This document shows, one piece after another, positions 6,475 through 11,971 of a stretch of 11,971 bases of DNA; within the stretch, counting starts at the first letter, position 1; each line of letters starts with the position of its first letter. The position numbers were made by a program, and so were the translations under genes. This stretch comes from Elusimicrobiales bacterium (GTDB lineage Bacteria > Elusimicrobiota > Elusimicrobia > Elusimicrobiales > Elusimicrobiaceae), in the NCBI GenBank assembly GCA_030540535.1, contig JAUNWB010000012.1:1-11971 (forward strand), in the 5' to 3' direction. The notes under the pieces are model-generated. The model searched no databases. It was not told the origin of the DNA and saw only the letters and a list, made by a program, of their open reading frames with translations.

Positions 6475-7416
6475 ATGAACATCGACAAAATTTATCACTG
6501 GGCGGTTACGGGGGGCGCCGGATTTATCGGCTCGCACCTGGTGCGGGCGCTTGTGCGCCAAAACCAGCGGGTGACGGTGTTCGACAATTTTTCTTCCTCC
6601 GCTCCGTCTTCGCTGGCGGACGTAACGGATAAAATCCGTGTGGTAAAAGGCGACGTGCGCGACTGCGCCGCCTTGCCGCCCGCGTTTGAAGGGGTCGATT
6701 TTGTGCTTCATCATGCGGCGTTGGTGTCCGTGCCGAAATCGGTGGAGAACCCGGAGGAAACTTCCCAAATTAATATTCAAGGTACGGCCAACGTGCTGGA
6801 AGCCGCGCGCGCCTGCGGCGTGCGGCGGGTGGTATACGCTTCGTCCAGCGCGGTGTACGGCAACGGGACGGATTTGCCCCATAAAGAAACCGACCCGGTA
6901 GACTGCCGCTCCCCGTATGCCGTGTCCAAACAGGCGGGGGGAGAACTGTGCCGGATGTATACGCAGCTGTACGGGCTGGAAACGGTGGTCCTGCGGTATT
7001 TTAACGTGTACGGTGCGGGGCAGAATCCGCATGCGGCGTATGCGGCCGTGGTGGCCAAATTTATGGACTGCGCGCGCGAAAATAAACCGTTTGAAATTGA
7101 CTGGGACGGACTGCAAAGCCGCGATTTTATCCACGTGTCCGACGTGGTACAGGCCAATTTGCTTGCCGCATTACAAGGCACGCCCGGCGAAATTTATAAC
7201 GTGGCGAGCGGAAAAACGTGTTCGCTTTTAGAACTGGCGGATGCCGTTGAACGCGTAAGCGGCCGAAAATTACGCCGTATTTTCCACCGGAAGCGCGCGG
7301 GTGACGTGCGTTTTTCGTCGGCGAACACAACTAAAATCCGCGCCTTGGGGTTTGTTCCGGCCGTCCCGCTGGAAGCCGGGTTAAGAGCGTTGTGGCGAAG
7401 TATCCAACTGCAGTAA
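6475..7416 (+). CDS. NAD-dependent nucleotide-sugar epimerase (GalE/WbpP-like SDR)
   Basis: Extended short-chain dehydrogenase of 313 residues, cytoplasmic, most likely a UDP-hexose or UDP-N-acetylhexosamine 4-epimerase supplying nucleotide sugars for glycan synthesis. The NAD-binding loop TGGAGFIGS lies at residues 12-20 and the adenine-side Asp in VFDNFSS at 35-41. The catalytic residues are Ser in ASSSAVYG (122-129) and YAVSK (Tyr148, Lys152). RYFNVYG (174-180), RDFIHVSDVV (216-225) and RAGDVRFSSAN (274-284) are further family signatures. The overall motif set resembles UDP-GlcNAc 4-epimerases, but the reaction could also be a decarboxylase or dehydratase-type SDR; specificity is not decided by the sequence. 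The ATG at 6475 puts the Rossmann motif at the usual distance, although no clear Shine-Dalgarno site precedes it. It is a single-gene unit between two terminators. Confidence 0.85.
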   Translation: MNIDKIYHWAVTGGAGFIGSHLVRALVRQNQRVTVFDNFSSSAPSSLADVTDKIRVVKGDVRDCAALPPAFEGVDFVLHHAALVSVPKSVENPEETSQINIQGTANVLEAARACGVRRVVYASSSAVYGNGTDLPHKETDPVDCRSPYAVSKQAGGELCRMYTQLYGLETVVLRYFNVYGAGQNPHAAYAAVVAKFMDCARENKPFEIDWDGLQSRDFIHVSDVVQANLLAALQGTPGEIYNVASGKTCSLLELADAVERVSGRKLRRIFHRKRAGDVRFSSANTTKIRALGFVPAVPLEAGLRALWRSIQLQ

Positions 7417-7430
7417 TTTTTCAGAAATCA

Positions 7431-7462
7431 AAAAGCTCCCTTATGGGAGCTTTTAAATTTTT
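7431..7462. terminator. Bidirectional terminator between the epimerase and tRNA-Ser
   Basis: AAAAGCTCCC (7431-7440) pairs perfectly with GGGAGCTTTT (7445-7454) around a TTAT loop. The plus strand continues with further T-rich sequence, and the minus strand has TTTTTGATTT beyond the stem. It lies 14 bp after the epimerase stop and 8 bp past the tRNA-Ser 3' end, so it can end both converging transcripts. Confidence 0.88.
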
Positions 7463-7547
7463 CGGAGAGGGAGGGATTCGAACCCTCGATACCTTGCGGT
7501 ATGCCAGTTTTCAAGACTAGTGCCTTAAACCACTCGGCCACCTCTCC
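7463..7547 (-). tRNA. tRNA-Ser (anticodon TGA)
   Basis: This 85 nt class II tRNA has a perfect acceptor stem GGAGAGG/CCTCTCC and discriminator G. The anticodon stem CTAGT/ACTGG encloses CTTGAAA, giving anticodon TGA (Ser, decoding UCN). The long variable arm (TACC...GGTA) is typical of serine tRNAs, and the T arm carries GGTTCGAATCC. CCA is not encoded. It stands alone and shares its terminator with the epimerase gene. Confidence 0.95.
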
Positions 7548-7568
7548 ATATTTTCATTTTATTAATTT

Positions 7569-7598
7569 TTGCCGCTCATGCGCCAGCCTTATTATAAT
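7569..7598 (+). promoter_or_regulatory. Possible upstream promoter of the radical SAM-tsaEB operon
   Basis: TTGCCG (7569-7574) and TATAAT (7593-7598) are 18 bp apart, matching the -35 and -10 consensus at four and six positions. This would be a second, upstream promoter 40 bp before the stronger extended -10 at 7633-7638. Confidence 0.3.
7591..7596 (-). promoter_or_regulatory. Possible -10 box for tRNA-Ser
   Basis: On the minus strand TATAAT reads from 7596 to 7591, which would start transcription near 7585 and leave a leader of about 38 nt. No clear -35 box is found at the right distance. The site is part of the palindrome ATTATAAT (7591-7598), so it also reads as a -10 on the plus strand. 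Confidence 0.3.
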
Positions 7599-7629
7599 CC
7601 TTTTCCCCGCTGGTCCGCTCCCTCCAAAT

Positions 7630-7638
7630 TGCTATAAT
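7630..7638 (+). promoter_or_regulatory. Extended -10 promoter of the radical SAM-tsaEB operon
   Basis: TGCTATAAT is a perfect extended -10 element. No good -35 is seen 17 bp upstream, which is usual when the TGn extension is present. Transcription would start near 7644-7646, directly at the purine-rich GGGGGAAG that serves as ribosome binding site for the first gene. Confidence 0.6.
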
Positions 7639-7658
7639 AGCTATAGGGGGAAGTATTT

Positions 7659-8312
7659 ATGCAAACATCAAACATGCCAAAAACCGTATACCGGTTTGGG
7701 GACGGGGTGTACATCAACCTTACCAACCGCTGTCCCAACTTATGCGCTTTTTGTATTAAAACCAAGTGGAAAATGGATTTTCACGGAAACAATTTAAATT
7801 TGGCCGGCAACGAACCGTCTGCCGGGGAAGTGGCCGCCGCGCTGGAAGCCGAACTCAAAAAGGCTCCGTTTAAAGAAGTGGTTTTTTGCGGCTACGGGGA
7901 ACCCACCATGCGCCTGGACGTGCTTTTGTTTATCGCCCAAACGCTGAAAGGCTGGATGGCCCAGGCCAAATTTCCGCCTTTTAAAATCCGCCTGAACACC
8001 AACGGGCTCGGCAATTTGATTAACCATAAAAACATCGTGCCGGAGCTGGCCAAAGTGGTGGATTTTGTAAATATCAGCCTAAACGCGCAAGACGCCGAAA
8101 CCTGGAAGAAAATTGTCCGCCCCGCCGAAGGGTATGAAGACGGGTTCGACGCGGTGCGCGATTTTATCCGCCTCTGTGCATCCGCCGGGTTTGAACGCGT
8201 GGTGGCCAGCTGTGTGGACCAAACCGGGGCCGACCCCGAAGCCGTCAAAAAAGTGGCCGAAGCCGACGGAGCAACCTTCTATTTAAGGAGTTTTTTAGAT
8301 GCCCAAGATTAA
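7659..8312 (+). CDS. Radical SAM protein, TatD-associated type
   Basis: Small radical SAM protein of 217 residues. The [4Fe-4S] cluster motif is CPNLCAFC with cysteines at 25, 29 and 32 (CX3CX2C), preceded by YINLTNR. VVFCGYGEPT near 74-83 is the SAM-binding GE-type motif. RLNTNG and FVNISLNAQD farther on are typical barrel strands. The short length, the YxNLTNRCPNxCxFC opening and the GYGEPT motif match the TatD-associated radical SAM group, whose reaction is unknown. No C-terminal extra-cluster or RNA-binding domain is present. The ATG at 7659 is chosen because GGGGGAAG lies at 7645-7652; an internal ATG at 7674 is less well placed. It opens a long operon, and its last 14 bp overlap the next gene. 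tatD itself is not in the window. Confidence 0.82.
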   Translation: MQTSNMPKTVYRFGDGVYINLTNRCPNLCAFCIKTKWKMDFHGNNLNLAGNEPSAGEVAAALEAELKKAPFKEVVFCGYGEPTMRLDVLLFIAQTLKGWMAQAKFPPFKIRLNTNGLGNLINHKNIVPELAKVVDFVNISLNAQDAETWKKIVRPAEGYEDGFDAVRDFIRLCASAGFERVVASCVDQTGADPEAVKKVAEADGATFYLRSFLDAQD

Positions 8313-8757
8313 ACGTCCCGGAGCCTTGTTTGTGCTGTTTTTAGTGCTTCTGGCGCTTGTGTTAACGTGGTTTTTTGCCGCGTCGGAAGATTATTACGAT
8401 TACGCTTCCGACACGATTGAAAGTTCCGCTTCCGTCGCGCCGCTTAACAAAGAAAGCCTGCTCGCGCGCGCCGTGCCCGCGCGTCCCGCGTACGATACCG
8501 AAGTAAAGTACCGCACTTTTTATTTAACCGCGCCCGGCGCCAAAAAAGTGGAACTGCTGGCGGATTTTAACCGTTGGGGCAAAGATCCTATCGAGTTAAA
8601 AGCCTACCGCAAGGGCTATTTTGAAACGTCCGTCGCGCTGACGGGCGGCGAATATAAATACGTCTTTTCCGTCGACGGCAAAGACGTGTTGGATCCCACC
8701 AACCTGGACCGCCGCACCGTTAATGGGCGCGATATTTGCATTAAAACGGTAAGATAA
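8299..8757 (+). CDS. Membrane-anchored CBM48-like (glycogen-binding E-set) protein
   Basis: This 152-residue protein has one strong N-terminal membrane segment (about residues 8-28), an acidic, low-complexity linker (30-65), and an early-set beta-sandwich domain from about 68 to 150. The domain carries the CBM48/AMPK-beta pattern: VELLADFNRW (84-93), GGEYKYVFSVDG (116-127) and LDPTN (131-135). In CBM48 the second sugar-binding Trp lies in VDGxW; here the same place reads VDGKD, so only Trp93 remains and sugar binding may be weak or lost. The orientation, with the domain outside the membrane, is inferred from the basic residues before the hydrophobic segment. AAGGAG at 8285-8290 gives a clear ribosome binding site although the gene starts inside the radical SAM gene. 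Its stop overlaps the tsaE start by one base. Confidence 0.8.
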   Translation: MPKIKRPGALFVLFLVLLALVLTWFFAASEDYYDYASDTIESSASVAPLNKESLLARAVPARPAYDTEVKYRTFYLTAPGAKKVELLADFNRWGKDPIELKAYRKGYFETSVALTGGEYKYVFSVDGKDVLDPTNLDRRTVNGRDICIKTVR

Positions 8758-9233
8758 TGAAAACAGCCGAAATTACCACTTCTTCACGTGAACAAACGCT
8801 GGCTTTGGCGGCGGATTTTGCGCGCGCTTTAAAAGGCGGCGAAATTGTCTTTTTGCGCGGGCCGATCGGCGCGGGCAAAACCGTATTTGTAAAGGGCGTG
8901 GCGGCGGCCATGGGGCTTAAAAGTTCGCCCACGAGCGCGAGTTTCAGCCTGATGAAAGAGTACAAAAATAAAACGCGCCGCCTGTTTCACATCGATTTAT
9001 TCCGCCTGGAAGAGGGCGAAGTTTTCAACCTGGGGTTTGAAGAAATGCTGGAAGATGAGGCGGCCGTTATTTTGGCCGAATGGCCGGACCCCATCCGCCA
9101 CATGCTTCCGGCGGATCGCCTGGAAATGGATTTTATTTTAAAAGAAGGGGACGAACGCGTCATCCGTTTGGCCTCGTTCGGGCGCGTATCGCACGCGCTG
9201 TTGGAGGCGTTATGCAAAGCCGCAAAAAAATAA
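8757..9233 (+). CDS. tsaE: tRNA t6A37 biosynthesis ATPase TsaE
   Basis: TsaE (YjeE) is the ATPase that works with TsaB and TsaD to place threonylcarbamoyl on A37 of ANN-decoding tRNAs in the cytoplasm. The 158-residue length is usual. Walker A is GPIGAGKT at residues 35-42. HIDLFRLEEGE (Asp80) and AEWPD (Glu108) supply the conserved acidic positions. The family's SPTF...EY switch reads SPTSASFSLMKEY (57-69), with about three extra residues between SPT and F. The ATG at 8757 shares its A with the preceding TAA stop, so translation is probably coupled. tsaB starts 22 bp before the stop of this gene. The call is firm from Walker A, the conserved acids and the tsaB neighbour. Confidence 0.93.
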   Translation: MKTAEITTSSREQTLALAADFARALKGGEIVFLRGPIGAGKTVFVKGVAAAMGLKSSPTSASFSLMKEYKNKTRRLFHIDLFRLEEGEVFNLGFEEMLEDEAAVILAEWPDPIRHMLPADRLEMDFILKEGDERVIRLASFGRVSHALLEALCKAAKK

Positions 9234-9907
9234 TTTTAGGGCTCGATACGTCGGGCGCGCCGCTTCTGGTCGCGCTTGAGCAGGACGGTAAAGTAGTGTC
9301 CCGCCGCCGCAAAGGCGTCAAGCAGGAACGTTTGCTGTTCCCCGCCGTCAATTCCGCGCTGGAAGCCGCCGGGGCCGAGCTGAAAGATATTGAACGCATT
9401 TTTATCGTGCGCGGGCCGGGGCGGTTTACGGGGATCCGTATCTCGCTGACGTTTGCGTCGATGCTCAAGTATTTAAACAAAACCGAAGTCCGCGGGGCGA
9501 CGCTGTTTGAAGTACTGCGCCGCCAGGTGGAAACTTCCAAAAAATTTGCCGCGTGGAAAAAAGAAAATCCTTCGGGTGCGCTGGCGGTCATTCTGCATGC
9601 GTTCCGCGAAGAATACTTTTTGCAAATTTTCGACGGGCAAAACGCAGGCCCCGCGTGGCTTTCGCGCGAGGAATTGTTACAACGTTTGTCCGGCTATTCC
9701 GCTCCGCTTATGCTGGCCGGAAGCGACAAAAACGGCGCGCCGCTTGCGGAGCTGGCGGGCTCCCAATACGCGTATGCGGATGAAAAAGATTGTTTCGTCC
9801 GCCCCGCTACTTTAACGGCGATGGCGAAAGACGATTCCTTGGCACAGGACGCGCTGGAACCGCTTTATCTAAAACCCGCCCGCTTTGAATTGGTAATTCC
9901 AAAATGA
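9212..9907 (+). CDS. tsaB: tRNA t6A37 threonylcarbamoyltransferase scaffold protein TsaB
   Basis: TsaB (YeaZ) is an inactive ASKHA-fold relative of TsaD that dimerises with it in the t6A transferase complex. This one has 231 residues, the usual length. The N-terminal ILGLDTSG (8-15) and the loop GPGRFTGIRISL (68-79), with Arg where the family usually has Ser (GPGSFTGLR), identify it. The ATG at 9212 is chosen because GGAGG lies at 9203-9207 and because the LDTSG motif then sits at the normal distance from the start. It lies between tsaE (22 bp overlap) and rimI (4 bp ATGA overlap), the common bacterial arrangement. TsaC and TsaD are not in this window. Confidence 0.93.
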   Translation: MQSRKKIILGLDTSGAPLLVALEQDGKVVSRRRKGVKQERLLFPAVNSALEAAGAELKDIERIFIVRGPGRFTGIRISLTFASMLKYLNKTEVRGATLFEVLRRQVETSKKFAAWKKENPSGALAVILHAFREEYFLQIFDGQNAGPAWLSREELLQRLSGYSAPLMLAGSDKNGAPLAELAGSQYAYADEKDCFVRPATLTAMAKDDSLAQDALEPLYLKPARFELVIPK

Positions 9908-10335
9908 TTCGCCGCCTCCTCCCCGAAGATGCGCCGCGTCTGGCGCAAATTGAAGCCCTCCAGCCGTACAGCGCGCATTGGGGAGAGAAGGGGTTTGTCG
10001 ACGAATTGCCGAACCCATATTCTTTTGTGTGGTGCTGGGAAGAGAAAGGGCAGGTTCACGGTTTTATCGCGCTGCGGCTGGCCGCCGGATTCTGTGAAAT
10101 TTTAAATATGGCCGTCCACCCGGACGAATGCCGCCGGGGAATCGGTTTTAAATTGTTGTATTTTGCGCTGTCGCAGGTGCGCGCCCACGGCGGGGAACGC
10201 ATAACGCTGGAAGTAAACGCGCATAACGAAGCGGCCATCGGGCTGTACACCAAAATGGGTTTCCGTCCGTGCGGAAGCCGCAGAAAATTCTATAACGGTA
10301 CGGATGACGCCTTAATTATGGGGGCCAATTTATGA
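9904..10335 (+). CDS. rimI: RimI-like GNAT N-acetyltransferase
   Basis: GNAT-fold acetyltransferase of 143 residues, the usual RimI length. RimI acetylates the N-terminal amine of ribosomal protein bS18 and some other proteins using acetyl-CoA. Motif A is MAVHPDECRRGIGFKLL (69-85); the first position of the usual (Q/R)xxGxG signature is Cys76 here. LEVNAHNEAAIGLYTKMGF (102-120) is the family's C-terminal motif, followed by RRKFY and DDALIM, matching RimI rather than general GNATs. It overlaps tsaB by 4 bp (ATGA) and the TPR gene by 4 bp (ATGA). Its place after tsaB is the classical one. The substrate is inferred from family and context. Confidence 0.88.
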   Translation: MIRRLLPEDAPRLAQIEALQPYSAHWGEKGFVDELPNPYSFVWCWEEKGQVHGFIALRLAAGFCEILNMAVHPDECRRGIGFKLLYFALSQVRAHGGERITLEVNAHNEAAIGLYTKMGFRPCGSRRKFYNGTDDALIMGANL

Positions 10336-11267
10336 AACGTTTTTTAGCGGTTGTATGCTGTTTTGCCTGCGCGCCGCTGTGCGCTCTTTCGCTTGACGGC
10401 GAAAGCAAACGCGAGGCCAAGCTGTTTAATTCTTTTTTATCGTCCGTCTACGCGCTGCGTTCCAATGACGCAAAAGCGTTTTCCAAACTGCAAAAAACGT
10501 TGGCTCTTCAGCCGGATTCCAAGTATTTAAAACGGCTGCTTGTGTCCGCCGCCGTGGCGGATAACCGCCCGGATTTGGCGGCCGAATACGCCGATTTTAT
10601 CTCTTCCGGCGAAAACACCGCCGACGATTGGAGCGTATACGGGGCGTATCTGTGGAAAAAGGGCGATCTCGCGGCCGCGCGGGAGGCTTATCAGCAGGCG
10701 CTCAAACAAAGCGACGATTTGCGGATTATGTTCCAATACGTAACGCTTCTTTCCGGGATGGCGCCCGCCCAGGCCGCCGCCGCGCTGGAAGAATTGGCCG
10801 CCAGCGAGCCGGATTTTGCTTCTCCCATTTATACGGAAATCGGCAATTTGTTTTTGCAGCGGGGGGATTTAAACCTGGCCCTCGGTTATTTTAACAAAGC
10901 GGTAGAGGCTGCCCCGCTTGATCCGGCGCCGCGTTTGGGCCGCGGGGAAGTGTACGAAAAGGCCTCGCAATACTTTTTGATGCTGCACGAGTTTGAAGAA
11001 CTCGAAAAAATGGGGTTTGGCAACGCCGCCACGTATTCGCGTATGGGCTCGGTGTTTTTGCTGGTGAAGGATTATCCCAAAGCCGAAGAATACTTTTTAA
11101 AAGCCAAGGCCGACGATAACGGGGATGTTCCCAGCGCGTATTTTTTATCGCTCTTGGCTGAACAGAAAGAGGATTATGCGCGCGCTGCCGATTATTTGAA
11201 AGACGCGGCCGATTATCAAACTTCCGCTTCCAAATGCTGCAGGTCAGCTTTTATCAAAACAAATTGA
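10332..11267 (+). CDS. TPR-repeat exported protein, N-terminal part of a split gene
   Basis: This reading frame of 311 residues starts with a Sec-type signal peptide (about 1-20, MKRFLAVVCCFACAPLCALS) and continues as tetratricopeptide repeats. Clear TPR helices lie near 98-128, 160-190 and 230-300 (for example YGAYLWKKGDLAAAREAYQQ and FLLVKDYPKAEEYFLKAK). It would be a periplasmic or envelope scaffold. The repeat pattern holds to about residue 301. The last ten residues (TGC at 11235 to the stop at 11265-11267) are not TPR-like, while the TPR pattern resumes at once in the frame one base back. The gene is therefore almost surely the 5' part of one about 515-residue gene broken by a frameshift. 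It starts in the rimI stop (ATGA overlap) and is the last gene of the operon. Confidence 0.8.
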   Translation: MKRFLAVVCCFACAPLCALSLDGESKREAKLFNSFLSSVYALRSNDAKAFSKLQKTLALQPDSKYLKRLLVSAAVADNRPDLAAEYADFISSGENTADDWSVYGAYLWKKGDLAAAREAYQQALKQSDDLRIMFQYVTLLSGMAPAQAAAALEELAASEPDFASPIYTEIGNLFLQRGDLNLALGYFNKAVEAAPLDPAPRLGRGEVYEKASQYFLMLHEFEELEKMGFGNAATYSRMGSVFLLVKDYPKAEEYFLKAKADDNGDVPSAYFLSLLAEQKEDYARAADYLKDAADYQTSASKCCRSAFIKTN

Positions 11268-11875
11268 ACCGGCCGGAAGAAAGTTTGAAAACGCTGGAAG
11301 AAGCGTATCAAAAATTTGGCGGTAACGTAGAAATCGGTTTTTTCTATGCGCTGGCGTTAAATGACGCGGGGGAATATAAAAAGGCCGCGCGCGTTTTGAA
11401 AGGCGTTTTGCAGACGAACCCGAACTATACCGAGGCGCGTTTGCAGTATGCGTTTACGCTGGAAAGTTTAAAAAAATATAAAGAGATGGAGCGCGCGCTT
11501 CAGACGGTGCTGGAAGAACAGCCCGAAAACGCCGCCGCGCTTAATTTGTATGCGTACAGCCTGGCGGTGCGCGGCGAGCGGCTGGATTTGGCGCAGGAAT
11601 ATATCGCGCGTGCGCTGGCCGTAAACCCGGAAGATAATTCTTTTATTGATACGCAGGCGTGGATTTATTTTAAGCAGGGTAAAATAGCCGAAGCGGCGGA
11701 TTTATTGGACTCCTTGCCGGATGAGTTGGCCGAGCGGGATGCGGACGCCGCATATCATAAAGGTGCGGTGGCGTTTGAGCGGGGCGAATGGGAGGCGGCG
11801 CGTAAATACTTGGAACTCTCCCGCCGAAAGAATAAAGAAGCGGCCCAATTATACAAACGTCTTCCGCCGCGTTAA
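11234..11875 (+). CDS. TPR-repeat protein, C-terminal part of the same split gene
   Basis: This frame of 213 residues from its first ATG is TPR throughout. Repeats run near 14-30, 36-65, 70-95, 103-133 and 138-190, with EYKKAARVLKGVLQTNPN and AWIYFKQGKIAEAADLLD as typical helix pairs. It has no signal peptide of its own and no Shine-Dalgarno site before the ATG at 11234; the sequence upstream is CTTCCGCTTCCAA. It overlaps the preceding frame by 34 bp. Both facts suggest it is not an independent gene but the 3' part of the exported TPR protein starting at 10332. Reinitiation after the upstream stop is a less likely alternative. It is followed by a strong terminator. Confidence 0.8.
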   Translation: MLQVSFYQNKLNRPEESLKTLEEAYQKFGGNVEIGFFYALALNDAGEYKKAARVLKGVLQTNPNYTEARLQYAFTLESLKKYKEMERALQTVLEEQPENAAALNLYAYSLAVRGERLDLAQEYIARALAVNPEDNSFIDTQAWIYFKQGKIAEAADLLDSLPDELAERDADAAYHKGAVAFERGEWEAARKYLELSRRKNKEAAQLYKRLPPR

Positions 11876-11892
11876 GAGTATTTAAGACCATA

Positions 11893-11930
11893 AAAACTCC
11901 CCGTGTATTTTCCCACGGGGAGTTTTTTGT
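11893..11930 (+). terminator. Strong terminator of the radical SAM-tsaEB-rimI-TPR operon
   Basis: A perfect 13 bp stem pairs 11893-11905 with 11914-11926, with an 8 nt loop. The C/G-rich core is CTCCCCGTG/CACGGGGAG and six T follow the stem core. It lies about 18 bp after the TPR stop codon. Confidence 0.92.
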
Positions 11931-11931
11931 T

Positions 11932-11953
11932 ACTTTTTGGCGACCCAAAAAGT
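11932..11953. repeat. Inverted repeat near the window end
   Basis: ACTTTTTGG (11932-11940) is an exact reverse complement of CCAAAAAGT (11945-11953), around CGAC. It stands just after the terminator T tract. Similar short palindromes beginning GTTACTTT with a GGCGAC core are, from memory, common as dispersed intergenic elements in many bacteria, but that is not tested here. On the plus strand it does not have a T tract after the stem. Confidence 0.45.
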
Positions 11954-11971
11954 CGTGCATTTGTTCGCGCC

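Noticed and set aside
6439..7134. Antisense frame of 231 residues across the epimerase
   Set aside because: It mirrors the epimerase codons and has no ribosome binding site or recognisable family.
11228..11240. Programmed -1 ribosomal frameshift in the TPR gene
   Set aside because: There is no X XXY YYZ slippery heptamer at the junction (TCC AAA TGC) and no strong downstream stem was seen. A one-base loss is simpler.
11670..11960. Minus-strand frame running from the window end into the TPR gene
   Set aside because: It reads through the terminator hairpin and the antisense of TPR codons; the composition (Pro, Arg, His) is typical of a shadow frame.
1..11971. CRISPR array, insertion sequence, prophage or toxin-antitoxin/defence genes
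   Set aside because: I found no regularly spaced direct repeats, transposase motifs, phage structural genes or defence-type domains in any of the supported genes.

Overview
The window looks like ordinary chromosome from a bacterium with moderate to high GC and G/C-rich third codon positions. Three tRNA genes without an encoded CCA end, canonical Shine-Dalgarno sites, Rho-independent hairpins and sigma70-type -10 boxes are all bacterial. The mix of genes (t6A synthesis genes, a TatD-associated radical SAM protein, a DUF2207 membrane protein, a membrane-anchored CBM48-like domain) is compatible with an anaerobic or gut-type bacterium. My impression is of the Elusimicrobiota, but this is a weak inference from gene style and no marker gene here settles it.

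Layout. (1) 62-380: a minus-strand tRNA-Lys/tRNA-Glu unit with its own promoter and terminator. (2) 487-3460: a plus-strand operon ridA - malQ - sugar-1-phosphate nucleotidyltransferase, with 1 and 12 bp between genes. It covers clean-up of reactive imines, maltodextrin/glycogen disproportionation and nucleotide-sugar synthesis. (3) 3467-3967: a small minus-strand membrane-anchored coiled-coil protein, convergent with the nucleotidyltransferase and divergent from the next gene. (4) 4033-6420: a DUF2207 membrane protein followed by an unrecognised acidic-tailed cytoplasmic protein, closed by a terminator. (5) 6416-7462: a single NAD-dependent nucleotide-sugar epimerase gene; its terminator is shared with a minus-strand tRNA-Ser(TGA) coming from the other side. 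(6) 7569-11930: a tightly packed plus-strand operon: radical SAM protein, membrane-anchored CBM48-like protein, tsaE, tsaB, rimI and a TPR protein, with every junction overlapping, ended by a strong hairpin. tsaE and tsaB serve N6-threonylcarbamoyladenosine (t6A) modification of ANN-decoding tRNAs; rimI is their usual companion.

The clearest anomaly is in the last gene. The TPR protein is split into two overlapping reading frames (10332-11267 and 11234-11875). Adding one base, for example to the A run at 11232-11234, would restore a protein of about 515 residues. Other points of interest are the membrane-tethered sugar-binding-like domain that lacks the second conserved Trp, the TatD-associated radical SAM gene without tatD beside it, the DUF2207/acidic-protein pair, and a recurring extended -10 motif. 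I see no CRISPR array, insertion sequence, phage gene or defence system. No gene-free stretch exceeds 300 bases; the longest is 287-564, which holds two divergent promoters.
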